Source: Sipunculus nudus (Eukaryota; Annelida; Sipuncula; Golfingiida; Sipunculidae). From it: a DNA stretch of 64,000 nucleotides. Both the position numbers and the translations under genes were made by a program. Position 1 is the first letter of the stretch; every line of letters begins with the position of its first letter. Positions 1-9,960 of the stretch are shown here, piece after piece. The stretch spans positions 53,949,676 to 54,013,675 of the forward strand of contig CM049316.1 of assembly GCA_026874595.1 (NCBI GenBank). Reading direction: 5' to 3'. Below the pieces are notes generated by a model. The model was not told the DNA's origin, did no database searches, and worked only from the letters and a program-made list of their open reading frames with translations.

Positions 1-299
1 AGGGTTGTAAGTACGTTATGGATGGATTTTGTAATTTCCTGTCCTAACTGTTAGGGCAGGATGCTGTACTTTCATGCTCTAACTTTTTGGCAGAAGGGCT
101 GCCTTTTTTATAAATCAAGGTTAAATCTATCTAACTAAAACGTGCACATGTTTATGTTTCTCCCATCATTGAACGTAATCTATATTTTTTTTCGCATGAC
201 TGTTATCTTTCCCTTACCTATACATCTTATGATTGATTTGGATAAAAGCGTAAATATGTTTTAGAATGGGTTGCCCTTTTGGTAACCAAAGAATATATG

Positions 300-490
300 T
301 TATTGCACTTCTTTGTAGCTGTTGTGCCTAACTCTGGGTCTGCACCTCTGAAGATCTTGAACCTTCAGAAAGACATTGTCCACATACTCATAAACCGAAT
401 CACTCATTCTCCCAGCGAGTGAAATTGCCTCATAAGCCCATTTTTGTTGAAATGGGTTTGTTTTCCAGACCCTGTTATTACATACTTTCT
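300..490 (-). CDS. possible terminal exon of the FU-repeat gene
   Basis: A phase-1-compatible open frame of 63 codons including the stop follows an ACGCAG acceptor. It encodes a charged, non-cysteine-module tail ending in a TAA at 300-302. The problem is the intron: only 40 nt separate it from the exon 8 donor, and the would-be pyrimidine tract is A-rich. It may instead be intronic, with the real 3' exons left of the window. Transcript data would settle this. Confidence 0.25.
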
Positions 491-530
491 CTGCGTTTTT
501 TTTATATAAAACTGGCCCTTCTGAACTCAC

Positions 531-623
531 CTGCGCACCTGCCGTCGTTTAACAACATATGGTCTCTTTCACAGAGGGCGCAACCTATCCCGTCCGTGCA
601 GGTACCAGCGCATTGCATACACG
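531..623 (-). CDS. FU-repeat gene, exon 8 (repeat 7)
   Basis: The 93-bp exon runs from a CTCTCCAG acceptor to a GTGAGT donor, phase 1 to phase 1. It encodes CMQCAGTC ... CALC ... C, with the first two spacings swapped (x2 then x3) relative to its siblings. If the donor is not used, translation reads on for ten codons and stops. Confidence 0.75.
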
Positions 624-857
624 CTGGAGAGGAAAGCATCGGAAAGATACACGTTTTTATGAGAAGCAAAGCACATTTTGAAGTTGCTGGAATAAGTGAT
701 AAAACTCCCATCTTGGATTGAAAAGATATATGCTGCGTATAAGACATTATTACATGTTTCTCACAGTTGTTGTTCAGATATGATCATTTTACCAGACTTA
801 TTATTAAATCTGACAGTCTAAATTACTGATTCTAAGTATTCTCTTATATTGTCTTAC

Positions 858-953
858 ACAGACACTGCTGTCCGTCCTTGCTGAGATAATAACCATCACT
901 GCACTTTGTGCAGCCCCTCTCAGTGTCACACGTCTCACAGTGTTCTGAACAGT
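858..953 (-). CDS. FU-repeat gene, exon 7 (repeat 6)
   Basis: The 96-bp exon runs from an ATTTCAG acceptor to a GTAAGA donor, phase 1 to phase 1. It encodes a textbook module (CSEHCETCD, CTKC, then SDGYYLSKDG and a final Cys). The D-G-Y-Y-L spacing is the best match in the gene to the furin-like repeat consensus. Confidence 0.8.
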
Positions 954-1498
954 CTGAAATAAAAATTAAATCAGTGTCTATGGTCTAAAACAAAACTGAT
1001 CGAACGGTGTTAATGTTCCTTGGACACATAAAGACGTTATTAAAGATATAAACATGCAGAACCCACACTTCCAGACTCATTGTGGATTAGGAATTGTTGT
1101 CATTAGTTTTTGTTACGGGAATCATTTTTAAACTGTACGTAGGGGCCTACTATTTTTATCCATTTTATTTCATAGCTTTTTGAATTAGCACTAGCGTGCC
1201 TTATCATATGGAGCTTTGTACTTGAAAACATTTTTTTATACAGGTTAATTTGGTTAACATATACGAGCTTGTGGTTTGTGTATGTAATTTGCGTGATGTA
1301 AGTTAGCCCTCTTGAGACCTTCCTTTTCCTGTTTATAACTGGAATACCCCCATGTAATATGACAGGTCTTTTAGGGGTGTATACAAAGGGCTAATTTAGT
1401 GTTTAAGTTTTTAACGCCTCGCCTTTAACAAATACTAAATAAGAAAGATTAACAGAACTACGTTGTGGCTTTCAGACATTCCCTCATGAAGGCCGTAC

Positions 1499-1591
1499 CG
1501 ACACATGTAACGCCATCCCACTTCCGGTTGTCACAGAGGTCACAGCGTGACGCATTAGAACAACGGAGACAGTGTGGACTTCCGAGACAAG
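1499..1591 (-). CDS. FU-repeat gene, exon 6 (repeat 5)
   Basis: The 93-bp exon runs from a CTGTTTCAG acceptor to a GTACGG donor, phase 1 to phase 1. It encodes CLGSPHCLRC ... CDLC ... C. This module has five residues between cysteines 1 and 2 and a short nine-residue final loop, so it is the most divergent of the set together with repeat 1. Confidence 0.75.
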
Positions 1592-1735
1592 CTGAAACAG
1601 ACAAGTCCCGCATGCTTATAACAATACAACTATTACGCTGCATTCAACAGGAACAAAAGAATGAAACAGTTATGTTAAAGAATTTGAATGAAGTAAATTT
1701 GTGCCAATGAAAACATCTTTGCAACCTTTAGATTT

Positions 1736-1893
1736 TGTGAAAATGAGGCAGGAATGATATAACCAATGAGTGACCTCGTGTATATTTTGTAAACAGACGT
1801 GATACAAGGACTTTGTGAAGATGAGGCAGGAATGATATAACCAATGATGTAACCTCGTGTATATTTTGTGAACAGACGTGATACAAGGATGTG
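1736..1893. repeat. tandem duplication, ~79-bp unit, two copies
   Basis: Within the intron between exons 5 and 6, a segment starting TGTGAAAATGAGGCAGG recurs about 79 bp later with few changes, including a shared GACGTGATACAAGGA tail. This is a recent local duplication. Confidence 0.8.
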
Positions 1894-2162
1894 AGGATTT
1901 TTGGTGTGCTTCATTTATCTAATCTCTTTGTATGTCTTTACAGCATTACAGTTTAAATGCATTAATGCCGTGTTCCATCCAGTTTTTCCTATTTCCAGTT
2001 GCTATAAAAGATTAATGAATAAAGGAACCAAGAAACTGGTTGATAGAGACTCGTAAGGGCATAAATTATAACAACAGCTAGGGATCTCAAAATTCACTTA
2101 TGAAGTACAAAGAAGGACGATATTTGGGTCCTTTATAGAAATATAACATATTTATATCGGAC

Positions 2163-2255
2163 CTTGACATTTGCCTGCGTCATCCAAGTAAAACCGGTCC
2201 TCACAGCGCCAGCAAAATGCCGCGTCCCGACAGTCCACGCAGTTTATTGGGCATT
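2163..2255 (-). CDS. FU-repeat gene, exon 5 (repeat 4)
   Basis: The 93-bp exon follows a TCTTTCCAG acceptor, phase 1 at both ends. It encodes CPINCVDC ... CWRC ... C with DRFYL before the final cysteine. The donor (AAG then GTCCGA) is weak, so the 3' boundary is less secure than in sister exons; the symmetric phase and module length support it. Confidence 0.75.
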
Positions 2256-2751
2256 CTGGAAAGATGTATACCCCACTGTATATGCTAATACAGATTTGAA
2301 CAAATATGACTTACATCAAATACAACATACATACATATGCATATTTATTGAGTACATGTTCATATTGTATAAATATATATATATATAAATTAAAATTAAT
2401 GTTGTAATTATGAAACTTTCATATACAGTTCGTTACTTTTCGTCCAAATATTTTATAGTTCTATTTCTAGGAGAATTAAGTGCCTTTTTTCCTGATAAAA
2501 TTTATACAATCTATGAACAGGATGAGCAACACTCTGAAATAATTGTGCATTTATTTGTTGTCTTATTATCTTCGCACTCGTTATGACACCTGAGGAATAA
2601 CACATTTTATATAGTTTTTGCTATTTTAAAGAATCCTTGAAGTGCGAATAGACAAACGGAATGAACGTTGAGCAATGCCTCACCCCCAACAGAATGTTGT
2701 ATGGGGCACTATATTTTATACAATCAGATTGTTTAAAGACTCGGCACGTAC

Positions 2752-2853
2752 TTTTGCAGGAGGTGTCAGATAAGATCCTGTAACCAGCTACACAACTTGT
2801 ACACTGTACTCCATGAGGTGTAGGCTCACATGAATCACAGTGACCGGGACATT
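2752..2853 (-). CDS. FU-repeat gene, exon 4 (repeat 3)
   Basis: The 102-bp exon runs from a TACTTGCAG acceptor to a GTACGT donor, phase 1 at both ends. It encodes CPGHCDSC ... CTSC ... C with the aromatic and Gly residues (VAGYR) usual between the last two cysteines of FU repeats. The acceptor side is partly duplicated just upstream (see findings). Confidence 0.8.
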
Positions 2854-3132
2854 CTGCAAGTACAAACACAGCCACGTGACCAGGACACTTTTACTAACAT
2901 TAAACACAGGGACCGGGCCATTCTCCAAGAACAAACACAGTTAAGGGAACTGGAAACTGCACAATACAGTCTCGTGCGCCAAAGGAAGAGAAAAGAGGCG
3001 AAAAAGAAAATGTCCATAATTTATAAATTATGAGAAAACAAATACTTTGTTTTTATATTTACCAAGAAATCAATATCTAATAAAAAAATTGGACATGAGA
3101 AACTGTTCTAAAGTAAAAATAGAAAATGTTAC

Positions 3133-3237
3133 TCAAGCAAGAGTTTGAAGCATCCATGTGGAAGCCCCGGAGACAGTTGTTGCATCTTGTCTCGCCAGGG
3201 GGCTCTTCTTCACAGGTATCACAGTTCGCAGGGCATG
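3133..3237 (-). CDS. FU-repeat gene, exon 3 (repeat 2)
   Basis: The 105-bp exon follows a TTTGCAG acceptor and ends at a GTAACA donor, phase 1 to phase 1. It encodes a complete six-cysteine module (CPANCDTC ... CNNC ... C) with an acidic EEE stretch between cysteines 3 and 4. It is separated from exon 2 by about 2.2 kb in which I found no further cysteine-module exon. Confidence 0.8.
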   Translation of the reverse strand, partial: HALRTVIPVKKSPLARQDATTVSGASTWMLQTLA

Positions 3238-5397
3238 CTGCAAAGTATTGTACATCGCAGTATCAGTTTATTTGCTTTAGATACAGGTTGTTTACAATCC
3301 GATGTTAAGTTGGAATAAAAAATACAGAAATAACAGAATCAATAATAATAATAACTAGATGCACCCGTGGAAAATCCAAGGTTCTATATGGTAAATAGTT
3401 TTGTAATGAGCTGGTAGGGACTGAATGTCACATATTTTTAAGCGGACACTGATGATGGTCCGAGATAAACGGTAGGTTTACCTCTTTCGATGCAAGTTTT
3501 TGGCAAAGAAAAACTTCAGCCTTGGTTCGTTGCTTTGTCTTGAGTAAAATTACGGCCAAAAGTTATATCCGGATTTTTTTTCAGAAATCTTGCTGAGGGT
3601 TAGCGTTATGAACTGTATGAAAAATACATTAAAATTTGGAGGTCATCAGAATCAACATAATATACTATTTTTCCTTTACACCGTTATGACAAAAGAAGAA
3701 TTCCTGTGTTACCCAAGTAGAAGCCGCCCATTCGTATGTACTTGTTCTGTCATTCCCCAGGTGAAAGCGGGTCACTAAAGCGTGACAGTGTTAATACATG
3801 AAAATTGTACACTTGAACACATTCTGGTGGAGGTTTTTAGGCTCCAACTGTAGAATCTATATTTGAATAGGATCCCTATTAGTTTAAAGTTGTACTGGTA
3901 ATATATTTTCATGTTTCAAAGTTCCTGGAGAGTGGGGATCCTAAAAAATATACATGCATCCATTCCGACCCCGAACGGTCTTTAAGTTGTAAGACTTTGA
4001 GAAACTGTTTTCAATAGACCCATACATTGGATGAACTATTGAAATCATGGTTACAGTGGAAACATATTAATGAATGTAAAACAATATACCTGTATACCCA
4101 TGAATAGGGTGGTCGTGTAACTGGTCGTAATGTTAACCCCAGCTGAAAAGTCCTCGCATTAAAAGCGGACTCATGTGGTCTTTGTTTTGAGTTAAAAGCT
4201 TCACTTTCTGTTGAGGGAAGTATTGGGATCAATGGGGATTAGAGGGGACCTGTGCGGCGAATTGCACAATTCTCTCTGTGACCAATGAGATCGAAATGCA
4301 GGAAAATCCCCGGGGCGCCTCCTGAAAAAAGTGACAGGCGTGGAGGACCTTATAGCACAAAGGAAATAGCGCCATCTTTTTAGGGAATATAGAAATTATT
4401 AATTATGCAGTTAAATAGGGCATAATCCCGCAAAATAAAACGAACTTGTCCTAGAAGAGCGCACCGCCGGTACATGTGCCGAATTTCGAAGACCACATTT
4501 GAACGGAAGCAGGTAAACCTTTGTCTAGAAAAAAACCCACACAACGTAATAATTATACAAATAATAATAATAAAATTAATAATAATAAGAGGCTTATAAT
4601 TTTTTAAGGATTTGGCGTGGTAAATAAGCGTTATTCCGCTCTAAACTTTGCCGATAAACGTCCTCTTGCCACCAAACTCTCTCGGCAGATAGATTGTCGC
4701 CTGAAAGCTATCCACTGTGTACTTATCAAATCATGACAGGTTTATTTCATCCGATTTCTCAGAAACGTTAATGTTTGCTGCCATTTCGTGTACACACTAA
4801 AATCCGGATTTTACAAGTCACATGTCGAAATTTAGTATACAACTAGTAATAATCATAACAAGGTATCCTAGAAATGCTTTTAGCAATATTTCTTCTAAAA
4901 AATTAAAAAACCTTTTGCAGGGACAATCGGATACAAGACGCATTCGGTTAATTTAATCAGGATTTCATTTTCAAGTGTGGGCTTCTGGAATCACGGTGAC
5001 AGGATGCATTGGACCTACTTGTCATTCCTTGTTGTTTCACATAATTACAGATAATGTATTATAAAGCTTTAAATATACGCAGGTTAAAATCTGACCACAA
5101 AATATGTATTTTAAAGGAACAGATTTCATATGGTACCAAGAGAAAATAATATGGATCGTAAGCAGCATATTATTCATTAACTCAAAAGGTTAAAGAAGTT
5201 TACATTTACAGATATACCTGGCGTTGTGAGTTTTGAGGGTTTACTCTATCCCCATTAAAATAAAATAAAAATAATAATAAAAAAGTAAAAATAATAAATA
5301 AATCAACAAAACTTACTTCGTATCCTTTTCTTAGAGTTGGTTATCGTAGTTATAATGAATTTATTTTTATAAGTGTTGCCGATTATAGAAGTCTTAC
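3238..5397. other. FU-repeat gene intron 2
   Basis: AT-rich intronic sequence with short AAT/ATAA simple repeats near 4,560 and 5,265-5,305. No cysteine-module exon and no convincing open frame on either strand was found here. Confidence 0.6.
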
Positions 5398-5532
5398 GGA
5401 GACAGACTGAGGAGTTAGCCTGCTGCACCCAGTGCGGGGAGCACGTGACACACTGTAGATCAGGGCCCGTGTCGCACGTCTCACAGTGGAAAATATGATC
5501 ACACATTCCGGACCCTCCAGCAGTCAAAGCGG
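5398..5532 (-). CDS. FU-repeat gene, exon 2 (repeat 1)
   Basis: The 135-bp exon (45 codons) runs from an AG acceptor at 5,533-5,534 to a GTAAGA donor, phase 1 at both ends. After a short linker rich in Ala, Gly and Ser it encodes one cysteine module (CDHIFHCETCD, then CVTC, then a final Cys). An alternative acceptor 15 nt downstream is also in frame and would shorten the linker by five residues. The upstream AG has the better pyrimidine context. Confidence 0.75.
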
Positions 5533-6040
5533 CTAGTTGACATAGTATACAAAAATATACACTCGGTAAACAGAGAGATAAGAATACATCTTTATATATA
5601 AAAAAAATAAATGATTAATAATAATAATATTATATAATTGTGTGTTTGTGTGTTGAATTACTTAATAATCCAAAGTGAGGATGCACTATTGAGATACCGC
5701 GTTAGCCTGTTTCCTCTGTTAGATAACAGCGCTTTTACATTACTACTGCTGCTACTAATATTTCTACTTCTAAAGATGTCTGTTATAAAAATAAATAACT
5801 TTTACACACGCTTCTCTTATCAATCGCATGATCTTAAATTTCATATGTCGGATTTTTTATTACTCATAACTACACCATTTTCAGACCAGATCACAAGAAA
5901 TATTAAAAATTCACGAATAAATGAAATATGCCTACTAAATACAATTAGATACTTTCTTCACCATCATAAAAAGACAGCAGGGAAATAAAATTGTCATATT
6001 TGAAGTGACGGCGTGAATTATACGATGTTAGACAACTTAC

Positions 6041-6095
6041 CCGTCACTGGACCCAGCATGACGAGGACAAGTAACGTACTCCTCACACGGATCAT
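6041..6095 (-). CDS. FU-repeat protein gene, exon 1 (signal peptide)
   Basis: This is the first coding exon of a minus-strand gene that runs toward position 1. The ATG at 6,095 opens an 18-codon stretch (basic MIRVR followed by a hydrophobic STLLVLVMLGPVT core), a typical secretory signal peptide. It ends at a strong GTAAGT donor in phase 1, and all seven following exons are phase 1 on both sides, so they join in frame. The predicted product is a secreted or cell-surface protein with at least seven furin-like six-cysteine modules (C-x2-5-C-x2-3-C-x5-9-C-x2-C-x9-12-C). Modules of this sort occur in extracellular receptors, proprotein convertases and scavenger-type proteins. I cannot assign a specific orthologue. 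No transmembrane segment is visible in the exons found. The start choice rests on the signal peptide and the donor. Confidence 0.75.
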
Positions 6096-7511
6096 GATGA
6101 GAGAATAAGATAGTCCAGTCTGTAGAACACAGGGAGCGCTAACGAAAATGAAAACGGCCAATGATGGATTAACAACAACGTCTATAATATCTCAAACATA
6201 TAAAGGGAAACTGAAGAAGAAAACCCTTGGGAAAAAGTGAAATTAAGGAATTCAAATAAAAAACCCCAACAAAATCTGGAGATATACTGGTCCATGTAGT
6301 CTGCTGTTTAGAATATATAATTTGTGCAATAATAATAAGGTTGAATCTACAATTCTTTGACCAAGACATAATACAAATACAAACCTAGTCCAAATCGTTC
6401 TAATAAGTTACAAACAAATATCCATTTTATGCCATTGATCAAAGGGTGCTCGACTTTAAAGGAGCATAGGCCCTATCATTATTTATATTGCATATAATTT
6501 CATAACACACACGAAATATTGTACAGTAAACAAAAAAATATGCATGAATAAAGAGTTACTAGATATTATTTTTAGACATTAAATTCTGTTTAAAAATTTG
6601 AAAACTGAGATGGAAGCGCTATTGTCAAATACTGATCTATAAGTGTTCCATTTAAGACTTTTAAAACGGATACATGAAGATCTATAAATTGTTGCACCTT
6701 TGCTGACTGGTAGGTATATTTTTTTACAAAGTCTGGTATTATAAACATTAGTTTTTACTGTAAATAAATCATTTATTAGAGATGGTAGGAGACTTGTTTA
6801 ACTGATACATAAAAAGGGACACACAATTAACATAAATCTTTGGTAACTCTAGAATATTCAACGACTGAAATAATATAAAATTGTGCTCTATATATAATGT
6901 GCTGAGGAGATTACTAGTATTCTTACGGCTCTTTATTGAAGTTTTATTAACTTATCAAGATCATGTTACAGCAGATCAGAAAATATCATTACAATAGGTA
7001 AGGTATGGATATATGAAACTATTATACAATGATACCATGCAATTAATGGGTAACATTTTACGGGCTTTAAGCTTACATAAAAGTTCCAATCCAAAATAGT
7101 TTTTTTGTTAAATAACATCATAATCTAATCATGCCAGTTAAATGCATTAGCAAAAATCACATCTAAAGAAATATTTTTTTTTATAATTTGTTGTAATGGG
7201 ATATTATTTATCAATCTTTCCTTCTTATTCCAGCCTTTTCTAGATTACTAAGACACCAAAAAGTAAATAAGCAAGACATTAAAATCATGAGCGTAGTTTC
7301 CTTTGAACTTACATCCATGCCCACCCACGTTAAAGAGTTACCAGTATGAACATGCATTAAAACATAAATGTTTAGTATATATATGATACAAGTTTCATAA
7401 GACAGTGTACTGGTAATACGAACTTACCTCAGTACAGTTTGTCCGTTGTGTTAAAGCTTGGCCATTACTTCTGACACGGTAGCTCAGTGAGGGCCTATTA
7501 CGGTCGGTCGT
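6096..7511. other. upstream region of the FU-repeat gene
   Basis: This should contain the promoter of the minus-strand FU gene. The sequence is very AT-rich; I see no clear TATA box at a fixed distance from the ATG, no repeat and no coding-like frame. Confidence 0.5.
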
Positions 7512-7825
7512 CTAGCGTGACGTGATCATACTGTGTATGACTGGGCACCACGGCTGTTTAGGGTCGCAGTCTTTGTAGGTACCGCTAACAGAGTAGCAAT
7601 TATAACCAAAGGCTTGGATGACCCTTGGAGGTATAACCTGACTTGATAGCACCATGGCTGATCCAGTGGTGTCATACATTATTTCTGGTGTTTCTGGAAT
7701 AGTCGTAATTACCAGTTGTTCGTTGGAATGGATAGACTTTACGATCAGGTGAGGCACGCGGACATCGGACCAAGTACAACGGAAAAACGGGATGGGCGTG
7801 GCCATGCATGATGTCACGACAAGAA
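7512..7825 (-). CDS. unrecognised coding-like exon with stop codon
   Basis: From an AATGTTCAG acceptor (phase 1) a frame of about 104 codons runs to a TAG at 7,512. Its composition is protein-like and unlike the AT-rich surroundings: mixed polar and hydrophobic residues, Pro-rich patches (TTIPETPEI, QVIPPRV) and a cysteine cluster near the end (YNCYSVSGTYKDCD, then PWCPV). It could be the last exon of a minus-strand gene whose other exons lie at higher coordinates, or an old transposon fragment. I do not recognise the family. No partner exon was found with confidence. Confidence 0.35.
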
Positions 7826-7916
7826 CTGAACATTAAAAATTATACATGGTACTACCTTCGTGGTAGTTGTATAGAAAACTGGATTATAACTACTGTAAGC
7901 ATGCCTTTAATTTCTA

Positions 7917-7919
<3 letters not shown>

Positions 7920-7973
<54 letters not shown>
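7920..7973. repeat. (TA)n microsatellite
   Basis: About 54 bp of uninterrupted TA dinucleotide. Confidence 0.97.
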
Positions 7974-7976
<3 letters not shown>

Positions 7977-8227
7977 GACAATTTTACCCAAAAAAATTTA
8001 GACGAATAAACATATCCATATATACTCCATATATACCTGTTGCTATGCCCAGACTATCGCCGGGGCTTTCGACAAGTTTCTCTTGAGAAATTGTACTTGA
8101 CAAGTATTTCATAGAACGAGGAACGTTTGTATATGTATCACACGTGGTCATTCCAATGCCTAATACTGTCCATTTATTTTAGAATACATATTAATATAAT
8201 ATACATATATCTTTGGCGTCAGTTTGT

Positions 8228-9205
8228 AGACGCAGAACTATCACTAGAGCAGGCTGGGAGAGGTATAACTGTCGCAAGCTGGGTTGAAGAAATGAAAATA
8301 TCGCAAGGGCCGTCTTGCATGGCAAGGTAGAGCTATCGCAAGAGCGAACTTGGCGTTGTGGAACTGTCGCAAGAGCGGTCAGTGGAGGTAGAACTATCGC
8401 AAGAGCGTTCTTTGTGTGGTTGAAGTGTCGCAAGATCGGTCTGGCGAGGTAGAACTGTCGCAAGGGCGGTCTTGGCGTGGTGGAACTGTCGCAAGAGCGG
8501 TCTGGCGAGGTAGAACTGTCGCAAGAGCGGTCTGGCGAGGTAGAACTATCGCAAGAGCGTTCTTGGCGTGTTGGAACTGTCGCAAGAGCGGTCTTGGCGT
8601 GGTGGAACTGTCGAAAAAGCGATCTTGGCGTGGTGGATCTGTCGCAAGAGCGGTCTGGCGAGGTAGAACTATCACAAAAGCTCTCTTGGCGTGGTGGAAC
8701 TATCGCAAGGTCGGTATTGGCCAGGGAAAACTGTCACAGGAGCAATCTTGGCGTGGTGGAAATATCGCAGGAGCATTCTTGGCGTGGTGGAACTGTCGCA
8801 AGAGTGTTCTTGGCGTGATGGAACTGTCGCAAGGTCGGTATTGGCTAGGTGGAACTGTCACAGGAGTAATCTTGGCGTGGTGGTACTGTCGCAAGAGCGT
8901 CCTTGGCGTGGTGGAACTGTCTCAGGAGCGATCTTGGAGTGGTGGAACTGTCGCAGGAGCATTCTTGGCGAGATTGAACTGTCGTAAGAGCGTTCTTGGC
9001 GTGGTTGAACTGTTGCAATAGCGGTCTTGGCGTGGTGAAAGAATCGTAAGAGTCAGTTGAGAGAGGTAGATACTCATGTTAGAGCGGACTGGGTGAGGGG
9101 GTTATATCGTTAAATCTATCTTGAAGAGTTGGAATTATTGCAAGAAAGGGCTTGCAGGAGTAAAAGGATCGCAAGAAGGGTAGAACGAGCTGGGGAAGGT
9201 AGAAA
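8228..9205. repeat. GC-richer minisatellite of 30-31-bp units
   Basis: Roughly 25-30 diverged tandem copies of a unit built around GAACTGTCGCAAGAGCGGTC followed by TTGGCGTGGTG (31 bp) or TGGCGAGGTA (30 bp). Copies are most regular at about 8,340-9,040 and decay on both sides. Because 31 is not a multiple of three, open frames drift through all phases on both strands; the long predicted frames here are artefacts of low stop-codon content. Confidence 0.92.
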
Positions 9206-9469
9206 TTTCTTTTTTTTTTTTTAGTTTATTTTGTAAGTATTTTATATGGATGTGAAGAAGGTTTAATCCAGTACATGTAAATATATTTTTTTCATCACAT
9301 GTCACGTTTACAGTTACACCCAGGGACGTATATCCTAAAGAAAGGTCAACAACTACAGGAAGGCGTGGTGGGACTTATGCTTTATGTTTCGACTAATATA
9401 GACCAGTTATGTGCACATACAGAGCTGTTTAGATTTTAGAAAACATATCCAACCGTTCACTTCCGTCTT

Positions 9470-9698
9470 TCTGCTAAGATAGCACATATCTCCGGTACTA
9501 TAAACATATTGACTCAGGTTTTTCTTTTCGTGCTTTGCATCCCAAAATGCACATTTGGCTAGAACATAGGGAGAATCAACCTATATTTGGCATAATTTTC
9601 TTTATTGTTATCATACTGTTGTGACCTGTGTTTCTCTGATGATCAAATCTATATTAAAACTCTGTTAAAAGTTAAGATGGCACATAATCTCCAGAGCA

Positions 9699-9739
<41 letters not shown>

Positions 9740-9960
9740 GACTCGGGGTTTCCCTTGTCGTTTCCAGCATCATTAACTGTGCCAGAGGCCACAACATCGG
9801 AACAATCTAACTTATTCCAGAAGTACTTATCTTTAATCGTATCGAGCCGTTCAGTACCGCCTTTACCATATTATCAATTGTATAGTAAAAGTACGATTGC
9901 TAAGATAGCGCATTACTCCCGAACTTTAAATATACTGATTTGGAGTTTTCATGGTCGATT
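9470..9960. repeat. three diverged tandem copies, ~200-225-bp unit
   Basis: The motif GCTAAGATAGCACATATCTCC followed by ACTATAAACATATTGACT-like sequence recurs at about 9,470, 9,672 and 9,897. The middle copy is interrupted by a (TA)n tract at 9,700-9,737. Copies are old and diverged. Confidence 0.6.
9700..9737. repeat. (TA)n microsatellite
   Basis: Uninterrupted TA dinucleotide, inserted in a larger diverged repeat. Confidence 0.95.

Noticed and set aside
2164-2388. 74-codon plus-strand frame
   Set aside because: Antisense shadow of FU-repeat exon 5 continuing into AT-rich intron.
8416-9021. 201-codon repetitive frame (GTVARAVWRG-like repeats)
   Set aside because: Pure translation of the 30-31-bp minisatellite; all frames on both strands are partly open and the unit length is not a multiple of three.
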